Source: Undibacterium hunanense
Lineage (GTDB): Bacteria; Pseudomonadota; Gammaproteobacteria; Burkholderiales; Burkholderiaceae_D
Assembly (NCBI RefSeq): GCF_014284335.1
Contig: NZ_JACOGF010000003.1
Location: 248,001-312,000 of the forward strand
Length of the DNA stretch: 64,000 nt
Direction: 5' to 3'
The stretch's first letter is position 1; each line of letters begins with the position of its first letter. The notes beneath the pieces are model-generated. The model saw only the letters and a program-made list of their open reading frames with translations, had not been told where the DNA came from and did no database searches. Of this stretch, positions 1 through 8,010 are shown one piece after another. The position numbers were made by a program, and so were the translations under genes.

Positions 1-810
1 GCGTAACTTGTGTTGCGCAACTTGTTGCTGTTGCGGCTCCTGCTCATGCACCTGCAATGATGTGGACTGCAATGATATGGACTGCGAGCACAATTTTTCG
101 GCCCAGGCTCCCGTCGCATTAATAATGACTTTTGCCTGTATCTCGTAGCGCTGTTTGTTGCGTGCATCGATCAATGATGCGCCATATGCCAATCCATCAC
201 GGTACAGGATGCGATCAACGCCCACATAGTTCAGCGCCTGACCAGCATTTGCTCCAGCTTCCTGCAAGACCCGAAATACCAGACGTGCATCGTCGGTTTT
301 GGCGTCCTGGTAGCATAAACCACCCAGCAAATTGCGGCGATCAATATGCGGGGCCAGCATCAGGAAGTCTTGTGCCCGATGATAGCGGCGAGTCTGCTTT
401 TGCCCTTGCCTGCCAGCCATCCAGTCATAAATAGCCAAACCAAAAGAAAACAGCCAGCGCCCCGGTTTGCGTCCCTTATAGTCGCCAAAAGCAAAACTCT
501 GCGGATCCACCAGACCTGCGACTGATTCCAGCAAGCGCTGCCTTTCATGGACAGAATCCAATGTCAGACCAAATTTCCCCTGTTGCATATAACGTAGCCC
601 ACCGTGCACCAGCTTGGATGAGCGACTGGACGTGCCCCAGGCAAAATCCCTTTGCTCTACCAGCAAGACTTTCCAGCCACGTCGTGCCGCTTCCAGTAAA
701 ATGCCAGCACCGGTAATGCCTCCGCCTATTACCAGCACATCCCAGTCCTGGCACAACAAGTCTGCGACCTGATTGGATTGAAAGCCTTGTTTGCTGTTTT
801 CGGCCTTCAT
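1..810 (-). CDS. glpD: Aerobic glycerol-3-phosphate dehydrogenase-like FAD oxidoreductase (C-terminal part cut by window edge)
   Basis: The frame is open from the ATG at 808-810 to base 1, giving 270 N-terminal residues; the rest lies outside the window. Around residues 26-45 there is an FAD-binding dinucleotide motif (DVLVIGGGITGAGILLEAAR), followed by an acidic residue at the end of the second strand (VEQRD). WGTSSRSSKLVHGGLRYMQ is characteristic of the GlpD/GlpA family. Family members oxidise sn-glycerol 3-phosphate to dihydroxyacetone phosphate and feed electrons to quinone at the membrane. The start overlaps the stop of the upstream FAD-linked oxidase by 4 bases (ATGA), so the two are translationally coupled. 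That pairing suggests ether-lipid or glycerol-phosphate chemistry rather than a stand-alone glycerol catabolic gene. The family is clear; the exact substrate is inferred. Confidence 0.85.
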   Translation of the reverse strand, partial: MKAENSKQGFQSNQVADLLCQDWDVLVIGGGITGAGILLEAARRGWKVLLVEQRDFAWGTSSRSSKLVHGGLRYMQQGKFGLTLDSVHERQRLLESVAGLVDPQSFAFGDYKGRKPGRWLFSFGLAIYDWMAGRQGQKQTRRYHRAQDFLMLAPHIDRRNLLGGLCYQDAKTDDARLVFRVLQEAGANAGQALNYVGVDRILYRDGLAYGASLIDARNKQRYEIQAKVIINATGAWAEKLCSQSISLQSTSLQVHEQEPQQQQVAQHKLR

Positions 811-2417
811 CGCAAGCTGCCTTCTGCTGGCAATAATTTACCGGGATTCATGATGCCCTTCGGATCAAAATGCCGGTACAGATGATGCAGACTGCTCATG
901 CCAAGCTCTCCTTTTTCTACCGCAAGATAAGGTGCATGATCGTAACCGACACCGTGCTGGTGGCTGATGGTGCCTCCATGGCTCACGATGAATCGGGAAA
1001 TGGCAGATTTAAGTTTGTACCAGCGCGCCATATCACGATCAAAATCACCACTCAAGCGATAGACGAAGGTGGTATAGACACTCGCTCCTTGCGCATACAA
1101 ATGGGATAAATGGGTATACACATGCAGCTTTTCGTCTTCGCTGCTCATGATGTCCTTGCCGGTCTGTTCCATACCCAGCATCATGCCTTTGACTTTAGAC
1201 CAATCGCAGGCAGTTTCTACCGTGTCTACGACATAGCCCTGCTCCCACAGGCTATTACGCAGGTAGACATTCTTGAAACGCCCCTGCTTCCATTTTTCAC
1301 CCATGTAGCGACCGACATGAATACCTTGCCAGCCTCGCGCGATTTTCAGCGATGATCTGATGGCATGCCGTACATGCCTGCCATCACCACTGGCACCCAG
1401 CAATAACAGGCATTTTTCTGATCCGCAGCCTCGCAAGCGTAAATAACTTTCCAGCACGCCTATCATTTTTTTATGGCCTGCCAGTGTCAGGCTGGTGAGT
1501 GTCTCGGTTGCATTCGACAAACGCAGCATGGACAAACCAGGTTCAGCCTGGACAATGGCCCTGATGGCAGCCTGTGCTGCATCCCAGTCATGAAAGAATA
1601 CGGCATGAAATTCTTCGCATGCAGGTAAGGGGCGTATGCGTACCGTGGCTTCAGTCAATATCCCCATGCGTCCTTCAGAACCCAGCAGGATTTCGCGCAG
1701 ATCCGGCCCGGCTGCCGATGCAGGAAATGGCCGGATATCCAGCCGCCCTTGTGGCGTTTCCACTCTGCCACCGGCAAACAGGTTTTCTATACGGCCATAT
1801 CCCAGCGATTGCTGCCCCGAAGAACGGGTAACGACCCAGCCGCCCAGGGTTGAATATTCAAATGACTGCGGAAAATGGCCCAGGGTGTACCCCTGAGCGC
1901 GCAGTTGCGCCTCAATATCAGGACCGAAAGTACCCGCGCCAAAGCGCGCCAGTTGCGCTTCTTTATCCAGATCAAGCAGGCCACACAAGCGCGACATATC
2001 CACACTCAGTACCGGCTGATCACTCGCAATCACTTGCAGATGCCCCACCACACTAGTGCCACCGCCATAGGGGATCAACGCGATATTGCGCTGACCGGCA
2101 TAATCGAGCAGCGTACGTAATTCTTCAATGCTTTCCGGATAAGCGACGCCATCGGGGAAGGTCTGTATCTTGCCGTAACGCATTTTTAGCCAGTCCGGCA
2201 CGCTTTGTCCACTGCTATGTCGCAGGCGGGTCTCTGGACTGGTATCGATCAGGGCATGTGCGGTCAGTCTGCTTGCCGGCAGTTGCTGGCAGATCTGACT
2301 CAGCTCCGCATCGGCCGGTGCCACACCCACGCCTATACGTTCACGCAAGAACTCCAGCGCATCTGCATTCAGGGCAAATGTGATACTGTCATCTCCCCAG
2401 CCATTCCAACGTCGCAT
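807..2417 (-). CDS. FAD-linked oxidase, alkyldihydroxyacetonephosphate synthase-like
   Basis: The 536-residue protein has an N-terminal FAD_binding_4 (PCMH/VAO-type) domain at about residues 90-265. It includes the P-loop-like IPYGGGTSVVGH, which binds the FAD pyrophosphate. An FAD-oxidase C-terminal domain ends in a MNPGKLL motif. Near residues 485-494 SHQHGVGYDH corresponds to the active-site His cluster of alkyl-DHAP synthases, with Gln in place of the middle His. Those enzymes exchange the acyl chain of acyl-DHAP for a fatty alcohol; bacterial homologues are often only annotated as FAD-binding oxidases. It is the first gene of an operon with the GlpD-like gene (4-base overlap), opposite the divergent AraC regulator at 2654. 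Bacterial ether-lipid synthesis is possible but not proven; D-lactate dehydrogenase-like activity is the main alternative. Confidence 0.8.
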   Translation of the reverse strand: MRRWNGWGDDSITFALNADALEFLRERIGVGVAPADAELSQICQQLPASRLTAHALIDTSPETRLRHSSGQSVPDWLKMRYGKIQTFPDGVAYPESIEELRTLLDYAGQRNIALIPYGGGTSVVGHLQVIASDQPVLSVDMSRLCGLLDLDKEAQLARFGAGTFGPDIEAQLRAQGYTLGHFPQSFEYSTLGGWVVTRSSGQQSLGYGRIENLFAGGRVETPQGRLDIRPFPASAAGPDLREILLGSEGRMGILTEATVRIRPLPACEEFHAVFFHDWDAAQAAIRAIVQAEPGLSMLRLSNATETLTSLTLAGHKKMIGVLESYLRLRGCGSEKCLLLLGASGDGRHVRHAIRSSLKIARGWQGIHVGRYMGEKWKQGRFKNVYLRNSLWEQGYVVDTVETACDWSKVKGMMLGMEQTGKDIMSSEDEKLHVYTHLSHLYAQGASVYTTFVYRLSGDFDRDMARWYKLKSAISRFIVSHGGTISHQHGVGYDHAPYLAVEKGELGMSSLHHLYRHFDPKGIMNPGKLLPAEGSLR

Positions 2418-2448
2418 TTTTATTCTTTCGTTTAAGTTTCAATTATTC

Positions 2449-2560
2449 AGGATTTACGCAAATTTAGCCTGGCAAGGCGTGGCAACGAAGACGGTACTAA
2501 GGTACGGAATGTACGATCAGGAGCTGCAACGCAGCCGGGGCGTTTTTTTGTAAGTCCTTG
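2449..2560. repeat. Short intergenic element with imperfect terminal inverted repeats
   Basis: Between the divergent oxidase and AraC genes is a block of about 110 bp whose ends are imperfect inverted copies. The left end reads GGATTTACGCAAATT and the right end, read on the other strand, reads GGACTTACAAAAAAAC. The interior carries a small GTAC-rich segment (near 2493-2514) and a CAACGCAGCC segment. It looks like a non-coding dispersed repeat (REP/MITE-like). No second copy was noticed in this window, so the repeat status is inferred from structure only. It sits in the promoter region of both neighbours. Confidence 0.5.
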
Positions 2561-2653
2561 GTATACTTGTTGCACTGTTGCCTGCACTGGTTCCAGCTTA
2601 AGCAGACATCCTAGGGATGTCTTGTGCGTTCATGACAGAGGTTTTGTTTTAAT

Positions 2654-3709
2654 ATGCCAAATCACGCCAGCACCATACATCTGGGCAATACCTCATCGGG
2701 ACGGGTGGCCGCAGCCTATCTGCAACCTTTGCTGGATTTGGCCGGGGAGTATGGTTTGTGCCTGCACAACCTGGCGATACAGGCTGGCATGCGCGAGAAT
2801 GCGCTGACGCAGTTGCGTGAATCCATTGCTGCTGCAGATTATGTAAAATTACTGGATGCTGCAGCGCTAATCAGTGGTGACCTGAATTTTGGCCTGCACA
2901 CAGGTGAACGGGTCAAGCTGGGCACCTATAATGTATACGGCATGATACTCATGAGCTGCAAGGACTTTGGACTAGCCTTTCAGCACACCATGCGCTACGA
3001 AAGCCTGGCACATGATCTGGGACGTTCGAGCCTGGTCACGGATGGTGACCTGACAGAATACCAATGGCATAACCATTTTCCCGCGGCCAGCAGACATCTG
3101 GTCGAGAGCGTTTTTGCCGGCATCCGGGTTTTTGGCAACTGGTTTGCCGGTACCCCCCTGCCTTTTGTCCCGGTTCTTTTTATGCATGCCGCACCAGACA
3201 AACTGGATGAACACCATAGGCTGTTCGGACCAGACGTGCATTTTGGCACTGACTTGAATTGCGCCCGCTTCCCGACTGCTTTGCTGAACTGGCAGGTACC
3301 CAATGCAGATATCAGCATGTATCCGGTATTGCAGCAACATGCTGAACAATTGCTTAGGGAAAAACAACGATTACAGAATGAAAATGGCATCATTGCACTG
3401 GTGCGTGCCGCCATTGCCAGCAAACTGGCGCAGGATCAGGCAAGATTGCCGCTGATTGCTCAAGAACTGGCACTCAGTCAACGCACCCTGCAACGTAAAC
3501 TTAGCGATGCCGGTGTCAGCTTTCAACAATTGCTTGATCGCAGTCGTCAGGAACTGGCAGAAGATTATCTGCGCACATCGGAATATAGTCTGACTGATAT
3601 CGCCTTCCTGCTTGGGTATCAGGAACAAAGCACCTTCAATCATGCTTTCAAAGAATGGACAGGCACCAGCCCCGGCAGTTTTCGTGACCAGCATGCCTTG
3701 TACAAATAA
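2654..3709 (+). CDS. AraC family transcriptional regulator
   Basis: The 351-residue protein has an N-terminal 'arabinose-binding-like' ligand domain of the OruR/ArgR-type AraC subgroup (about residues 20-210) and a C-terminal double helix-turn-helix at about 250-348. Recognition features include LALSQRTLQRKLSDAGVSF for the first HTH, and YSLTDIAFLLGYQEQSTFNHAFKEWTGTSP for the second, the conserved AraC signature. An AGAGG ribosome site lies just upstream of the ATG at 2654. It is divergent from the FAD oxidase/GlpD-like pair, so it most likely controls that operon. A terminator follows the stop immediately. Confidence 0.9.
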   Translation: MPNHASTIHLGNTSSGRVAAAYLQPLLDLAGEYGLCLHNLAIQAGMRENALTQLRESIAAADYVKLLDAAALISGDLNFGLHTGERVKLGTYNVYGMILMSCKDFGLAFQHTMRYESLAHDLGRSSLVTDGDLTEYQWHNHFPAASRHLVESVFAGIRVFGNWFAGTPLPFVPVLFMHAAPDKLDEHHRLFGPDVHFGTDLNCARFPTALLNWQVPNADISMYPVLQQHAEQLLREKQRLQNENGIIALVRAAIASKLAQDQARLPLIAQELALSQRTLQRKLSDAGVSFQQLLDRSRQELAEDYLRTSEYSLTDIAFLLGYQEQSTFNHAFKEWTGTSPGSFRDQHALYK

Positions 3710-3710
3710 A

Positions 3711-3743
3711 AAAACGTGGAAACATTTTATGTTCCCACGTTTT
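3711..3743 (+). terminator. Rho-independent terminator after the AraC gene
   Basis: A 13-bp stem with one mismatch (AAAACGTGGAAAC paired with GTTCCCACGTTTT) and a 7-base loop begins right after the TAA stop. The A-rich left side and T-rich right side would also allow function from the opposite strand. Confidence 0.8.
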
Positions 3744-3951
3744 ATTTGTCTGGACGGTGGCTTGTCCGTTTGAATGCGAACAAGGCCCACCTCACTGCCA
3801 TCATGCATATCGGTTGCATGTACAGCAGCTATGAGTACTATATCCTTTTTTTATGACGGCTGCATGAATTGAACATCCGGTTCAGAAATATCGGCAATTC
3901 AGGCGAGAATATAGATTGCACTTACACGATCAGGGGTTTCAGATATTGATG

Positions 3952-4287
3952 TCAGTCTACTGATACCTGGCTTGCCCCATCGTCAGGCGGTGTACGATAG
4001 TCGTCGTCCGGTTTTACCAGTTCAAACTTGAACAGTTGCTGTACCGAACAGTTAAACAGTTCGGCAAAAGCTTCTATGAATTCCACCTTCCAGTGTTCTG
4101 CCTTGTTATCAACGATACGCAGCAACTGCGAATGCGAGACAGTGACGCGTTTGGCGATCAACAGGCGATGCAGGGCAGACACCGAGCGGATCTTGTTTTC
4201 CGCCATCAATTCGCGAATGCGCATTTCGGCCTTGATACGCTGATGCGGGGCGGATGAATCTGGTGTGTCAGTATATATATTGGGCAT
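3952..4287 (-). CDS. XRE/Cro-C1-type helix-turn-helix regulator
   Basis: The 111-residue protein has a helix-turn-helix of the Cro/C1 type at about residues 20-85. Key segments are RIRELMAENKI, SVSALHRLL and VSHSQLLRIVD, followed by the family-typical AFAELFNCSVQQLF (a 'sparse' C-terminal helix as in phage and antitoxin repressors). Short acidic tails flank the domain. The ATG at 4285-4287 opens the frame. No partner toxin gene is adjacent. The target is unknown. The divergent small gene at 4505 shares the 217-bp AT-rich intergenic region and could be regulated by it. Confidence 0.75.
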   Translation of the reverse strand: MPNIYTDTPDSSAPHQRIKAEMRIRELMAENKIRSVSALHRLLIAKRVTVSHSQLLRIVDNKAEHWKVEFIEAFAELFNCSVQQLFKFELVKPDDDYRTPPDDGASQVSVD

Positions 4288-4504
4288 AATCGAACCTCAC
4301 TTCGACGGCTGCGATGATACAGGACTTGCATGCATTTTGCGGATGCCGCATAAATACAACATTGAATACCACTATTTCACCATGACAAGCTAGATTTTTT
4401 TTCTTAGCTATGGCAAGATCAAATCATCAAATGTAGTAAGCATAAACGGTTCAAATACACAAGGCATTTACGGCAATCAGCCGCTAATTTTTTAAGGATT
4501 AATA

Positions 4505-4810
4505 GTGAAGACAACCTGGCTCTCACAACTGAAACAAAGCGTGCGCCCAACAGCGCAGGGCTTCGTGTCAGCGTGCGCCTTGCCGTCAACACTAACAGTC
4601 AATACAGCAGTAGCAGGAACCGTCGCTGCCGCCGCCATGACAGACCGTAGCATTGCAAACATTATTAACAAACTGAATACGCGCATTAACCGCCATAGCA
4701 AACACAATAACAGTAACAATACGCGATCCCAGTCAGTCAGTTTTAAAACGTATTCAACACCATATAGCCGCATCCGAAGGGAAGACCTTCAGGTAGCGGG
4801 AGCAAGCTAA
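4505..4810 (+). CDS. Small hypothetical protein (GTG start)
   Basis: The frame encodes 101 residues from a GTG preceded at good spacing by AAGGA (about 4494-4498), and is followed by a clear terminator. The product is basic in its second half (RINRHSKHNN, RIRREDL) with an Ala/Thr/Val-rich middle that could be weakly hydrophobic. I recognise no family. Support rests on the ribosome site and the terminator, not on homology. A 93-codon frame on the opposite strand covers the same bases without comparable signals. Confidence 0.4.
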   Translation: MKTTWLSQLKQSVRPTAQGFVSACALPSTLTVNTAVAGTVAAAAMTDRSIANIINKLNTRINRHSKHNNSNNTRSQSVSFKTYSTPYSRIRREDLQVAGAS

Positions 4811-4837
4811 AACCAAGCTCCCTCTTACCCCAAGCTG

Positions 4838-4880
4838 AAAAGCCCGGATGCCCTTAAAAGCTTCGGGCTTTTTTGTTTTA
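4838..4880 (+). terminator. Rho-independent terminator
   Basis: A stem AAAAGCCCG / CGGGCTTTT encloses a 17-base loop and is followed by a run of T residues. It closes the small gene at 4505-4810. Confidence 0.8.
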
Positions 4881-5112
4881 CCGTCTGCCTGACATCGTTG
4901 AGCAGACTCAGCACGGAAACCCGCGTAAGCGGTCGTGATCAGCATTTAATGATCACGGAAACACTTTCATCGACGTTATTACTTATTTCCCGGGATTTGA
5001 TGCCGGGGCTGGCGACCAGGCAAATGCAGGCTGGCAAGTCAGTATATTCAGGAGTTCAGGGGTATTCCATCCCTGCTTCTATTGCTTTTTATCTTAATGA
5101 AGGGAGGTAAAC
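4881..5112. other. Intergenic region upstream of the 77-aa gene
   Basis: About 230 bases lie between a terminator and the next convincing gene. A short open frame from a TTG at 4898 (or ATG at 4949) to 5110 exists but has no ribosome site and no recognisable product, so I do not call it. The end of the region holds a very strong ribosome site (GGGAGGT) serving the gene at 5113. Confidence 0.4.
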
Positions 5113-5346
5113 ATGTTTGCTGTATTCTGGATAGAAATCCACAACCAAATAAAAATGTCTCAATGCAAGGAATTTCAATCAGGCGACATGGTTGCCGCCT
5201 TGAAATTTGCAGATGAGTTACGCCAAAGACAGGCTGCCGGCGAATATTTACGCCATATCACCATGTCTTCGGAAAACACCAATTCAGTCGGCATACCAAG
5301 TGCAGCAATGGCCTATCATTGGGCTGAACATAAAATTGCCGCATAG
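5113..5346 (+). CDS. Conserved-looking small protein of unknown function
   Basis: The frame encodes 77 residues from an ATG with an excellent ribosome site (GGGAGGTAAAC before ATG). The product starts with a hydrophobic strand (MFAVFWIEI), continues with a charged helix (FADELRQRQAAGE) and ends with a serine/asparagine-rich strand (MSSENTNSVG). It resembles short soluble proteins of unknown role seen in Burkholderiales, where a MxAVxW start and an SEN-x-NSVG motif recur; that resemblance is from memory. There is no signal peptide or membrane segment. A terminator follows, so it is probably a single-gene unit. Confidence 0.7.
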   Translation: MFAVFWIEIHNQIKMSQCKEFQSGDMVAALKFADELRQRQAAGEYLRHITMSSENTNSVGIPSAAMAYHWAEHKIAA

Positions 5347-5408
5347 ATGCTCTATCCATGGCAACCCTGCCCTGAATACCATCCAGCTGATGCGTGCCCG
5401 ACTTACTG

Positions 5409-5445
5409 GCGAAGGTCCAGAAAATACTGGAACCTTCGCTTTTTT
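5409..5445 (+). terminator. Rho-independent terminator
   Basis: GCGAAGGTCCAG pairs with CTGGAACCTTCGC (one bulged base) around a 6-base loop and is followed by TTTTTT. It lies downstream of the 77-residue gene. Confidence 0.85.
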
Positions 5446-5531
5446 ATTTACTAAATAACACTTTTACGCGCGTTATCGTCACGGCTTATGGATTAAAATC
5501 AGTATCACTTTTCAACTGCTGGTGCTGAGCA

Positions 5532-6128
5532 ATGAAACTTTTGGAAAAAGCAAGCGTACAAGCCTTTCACAAACATCGCCTGGGTGGCAGCAACCTGCAG
5601 GCCATGGGGTTTCGTGGGCCGGACAGCCAGACCAAACGTTTCGAAACCTTATGTACCTGGGGTAATTTTTCGGGCTGCTCCATTCTCGACCTTGGTTGTG
5701 GCTACGGCGACCTGAAACCATTCCTGGATGCGCGCTACGATAACTTCATTTACCTGGGCGTGGATTTCCTCAAGGAATTCGTCGAAGCAGCACAGGAACG
5801 TCTGGGACATCTTCCCAATACACAATTCTTCCAGTCTGATTTTCTGACCACGGGCCTGCCCGAAGTTGATATTGTCATTGCCTCAGGCAGCCTGAATTAT
5901 CGCTCTGAAAATGTGCTACATCCCTGGCAGATCATTTCACAGATGTGGAAAATTGCCGGCAAGGGTGTGGCGTTTAATTTGCTGGATGCAGAAGTATTTG
6001 GACAGGACGAAATGCTATGCGGCTACATCAAGGATGAGGTACTGACTTACTGCCGCAAGCTGGATCCGCAAGCTGAATTGATCACAGGCTATTTGCCCGA
6101 CGACTTTACTATATTAATGCACAAATAA
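5532..6128 (+). CDS. Class I SAM-dependent methyltransferase
   Basis: The 198-residue Rossmann-fold methyltransferase has motif I as ILDLGCGYGDLKPFLD (about residues 54-69). The acidic residue ending strand 2 is YLGVDF, motif II-like FFQSDF follows, and then VDIVIASGSLNY. It lacks any fused domain that would reveal the substrate. The ribosome site before the ATG is weak. It is a single gene between a terminator and the AT-rich promoter region of the injection-system operon; no functional link to that operon is evident. Confidence 0.8.
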   Translation: MKLLEKASVQAFHKHRLGGSNLQAMGFRGPDSQTKRFETLCTWGNFSGCSILDLGCGYGDLKPFLDARYDNFIYLGVDFLKEFVEAAQERLGHLPNTQFFQSDFLTTGLPEVDIVIASGSLNYRSENVLHPWQIISQMWKIAGKGVAFNLLDAEVFGQDEMLCGYIKDEVLTYCRKLDPQAELITGYLPDDFTILMHK

Positions 6129-6284
6129 GCCAGAACCTGTCTAGCCTATCCCAAGGATTCGCAGCCGCCTGAATCACCAGGCATTCGGGTAATTGGCATC
6201 AATTAATTTCCCACAAGCAATATCAGCATTTCAATTTGCCCAGATGCATCAAATCTGGCTGAAAAATTGACCACTTCCGGATTT

Positions 6285-6295
6285 TGGTCCGACCA
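6285..6295. promoter_or_regulatory. TGGTC-N-GACCA palindrome upstream of the eCIS operon
   Basis: A perfect 11-bp palindrome TGGTCCGACCA lies about 230 bp upstream of the first eCIS gene, overlapping the second copy of the GACCACTTC direct repeat. The shape is that of GntR/FadR-family operators and resembles the TTGG-N5-CCAA boxes of the pectin island in this window. Function is inferred only. Confidence 0.4.
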
Positions 6296-6394
6296 CTTCT
6301 ATACAGTTTCGCCATTAAAGCGACAAGATGTCATGAGGCAAAATTGCCACATCAGTAATAAAAAAAACGAATAATTATCTGTTGTGCGTAAATT

Positions 6395-6408
6395 AAGTAA
6401 CATGTTAC
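6395..6408. promoter_or_regulatory. Perfect 14-bp palindrome upstream of the eCIS operon
   Basis: AGTAACATGTTACT is a perfect inverted repeat 112 bp upstream of the first eCIS start codon, inside the most AT-rich stretch. It is a good candidate operator for control of the injection system. The binding protein is unknown. Confidence 0.5.
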
Positions 6409-6519
6409 TCTTGTATGTATTATTTGTAATAGATTTTTACAATAAAATTATGGCATTTCGCGACATCCGTTTCTAGTCGAGCGGCTGAACAAAAAAAGTT
6501 TGTGACGCAGGATTAAGCA

Positions 6520-7095
6520 ATGATCAATGCAGCAATCAGTCATTTGGCAGGGCAGTTAAATCAACACTTCAGAAACAATTATCACTCGGTTGAAGACCTG
6601 GTAGTGGTATCCAATCTGGTTGAACTTGACGGCAGTGTCGCCCCGCATGCCAGCAACAAGCTGGTGCTGATGCTGGTTAACATTGAAAAAGATACCCTTC
6701 CCTACCGTACTGGCTTGCCTCAGCGTAGCAACGATGAACGACTGCTGGTTCACAGCACTCCTCTGTATCTGAATCTGTACTTGATGATGGCAGCGAATTT
6801 TGGTGGCGGCAATTATGCTGAAGCACTAAAGACCATTTCCAATGCAGTCAGTTTTTTCCAGCAGCATGCTGTCTTCGACCAGCATAACAGCCCCGGCCTG
6901 GATACCAGGATAGAAAAACTGATTCTGGATATCGAAAATCTGAAAATCCCTGATCTGAATAATCTCTGGAGTCTGCTCGGCGGCCGCTATCTGCCATCGG
7001 TATTCTACAAAGTACGCATGATCAGTATGGATGCCACCGCAGTCATAGGGCAGGTACCTGTCATTATTGACACCAAGAATCAAGTTGCGGGCTAG
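6520..7095 (+). CDS. eCIS DUF4255 (Pvc16 N-terminal-like) protein, tail terminator/cap
   Basis: The 191-residue protein belongs to the DUF4255 family. Recognisable features are a start of INAAISHLAGQLN, a central VLMLVNIEKD strand, TPLYLNLYLMMAANF, and NLWSLLGGRYLPSVFYKVRMI near the C-terminus. In Afp/PVC-type particles this family caps the distal end of the tube and sheath. It is the first gene of the cluster and starts after an AGGATT ribosome site. In many Bacteroidota eCIS loci the DUF4255 gene likewise precedes the sheath gene. Confidence 0.85.
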   Translation: MINAAISHLAGQLNQHFRNNYHSVEDLVVVSNLVELDGSVAPHASNKLVLMLVNIEKDTLPYRTGLPQRSNDERLLVHSTPLYLNLYLMMAANFGGGNYAEALKTISNAVSFFQQHAVFDQHNSPGLDTRIEKLILDIENLKIPDLNNLWSLLGGRYLPSVFYKVRMISMDATAVIGQVPVIIDTKNQVAG

Positions 7096-7102
7096 GTGAC
7101 GT

Positions 7103-7993
7103 ATGGCGCGCTTTGTTCCCCTGTTCTCTATTGTCATTGAGCATGATTTCTTTGCTGGCACCCCCGGTGCCAACTGGCGTTTTACGCCGACGCCTCAATG
7201 CGCAGAACTGGAGAAGCAGTATTGTCTATTGTTGCGCCCGGTTGATAAAGGTCTGGAAATGTGGCGTGAGTCAGACGCAGCCAGTCCTTCGCCAGATACC
7301 GTGCAAGACCTTCATGTCGCAGACACCCGGGATGCCGTACTGGCACGCAATGCAGAAGACAAGGCCTTGTGCTTCAGCTATGAAGTCCGTTGCGATGACC
7401 CTCAACTCTCTTTCTATACCGATTGGCCCATTACCCCGCCGCTGTGCTTTAGTAATGAAGGGCTGGCACAGGATGCAGCTCTCGTGAAATTACAGGCAAG
7501 CGCCATACCCACCTCTTCCCGACCGGAAACGGTACGACGACATGAGGGCTTTCAATTCAAGGCAGCACAATTTTCTATCAATATCTTTTTATCAGAAGCA
7601 GAAGTTTTAAACCAGGCAGTACAGAAAGACCGGATTTCCAGGTGCTATGCAATTCACCTGAAATCCAAAACGATACGCTGGAAGTATTTTTTTACTGGTT
7701 CATTAGCCAGGAAAAAAATGCAAATAGTGGATCTGGATGCAAATGAAGGACAGACCGGCATCGTTTTTGAAGCCTCAACGCAAACTGCCACAGACTCAGG
7801 TTTTGCCTTGATCTCACAAACGGCAATCCCCATGCAGTACAGGCCGGTGCAACAGTTTCAATTGCGGGAAGCTGGTATGGCGGGAAAGGTTTTGATCAAG
7901 CGACTGCCAAACGCAAGTGTTAACAAAATTGGCAAAGAAAGAGGTCCGGATGGGCAAAATCTGCTCGTTGCGGAAATTTATATTCATCAATAA
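7103..7993 (+). CDS. eCIS-associated protein of unknown function
   Basis: The 296-residue protein lies between the cap and sheath genes. The N-terminus (FSIVIEHDFFAG) and a later stretch with WRFTPTPQCAELE, then CLLLRPVDKGLEMW, match my memory of an uncharacterised protein in the same position in Bacteroidota-type eCIS clusters. It is predicted soluble and strand-rich, with no signal peptide. A possible role is in assembling or capping the sheath, judged only from gene order. Spacing is 7 bp from the upstream stop, and the sheath gene follows after 17 bp with its own ribosome site. Confidence 0.65.
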   Translation: MARFVPLFSIVIEHDFFAGTPGANWRFTPTPQCAELEKQYCLLLRPVDKGLEMWRESDAASPSPDTVQDLHVADTRDAVLARNAEDKALCFSYEVRCDDPQLSFYTDWPITPPLCFSNEGLAQDAALVKLQASAIPTSSRPETVRRHEGFQFKAAQFSINIFLSEAEVLNQAVQKDRISRCYAIHLKSKTIRWKYFFTGSLARKKMQIVDLDANEGQTGIVFEASTQTATDSGFALISQTAIPMQYRPVQQFQLREAGMAGKVLIKRLPNASVNKIGKERGPDGQNLLVAEIYIHQ

Positions 7994-8010
7994 TTTTCAA
8001 AGGAACACAT

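Larger units (their letters stand above)
6129..6519 (+). promoter_or_regulatory. AT-rich leader/promoter region of the eCIS operon
   Basis: This 391-bp region has no gene. Its second half (6360-6450) is strongly AT-rich, as expected of a promoter zone, although no single -35/-10 pair stands out. It contains two palindromes described separately (6285-6295 and 6395-6408) and a direct repeat GACCACTTC at 6269 and 6291. An AGGATT ribosome site precedes the first operon gene at 6520. Confidence 0.6.

Noticed and set aside
4898..5110. 70-codon plus-strand frame before the 77-aa gene
   Set aside because: It needs a TTG start without a ribosome site and has no recognisable features.
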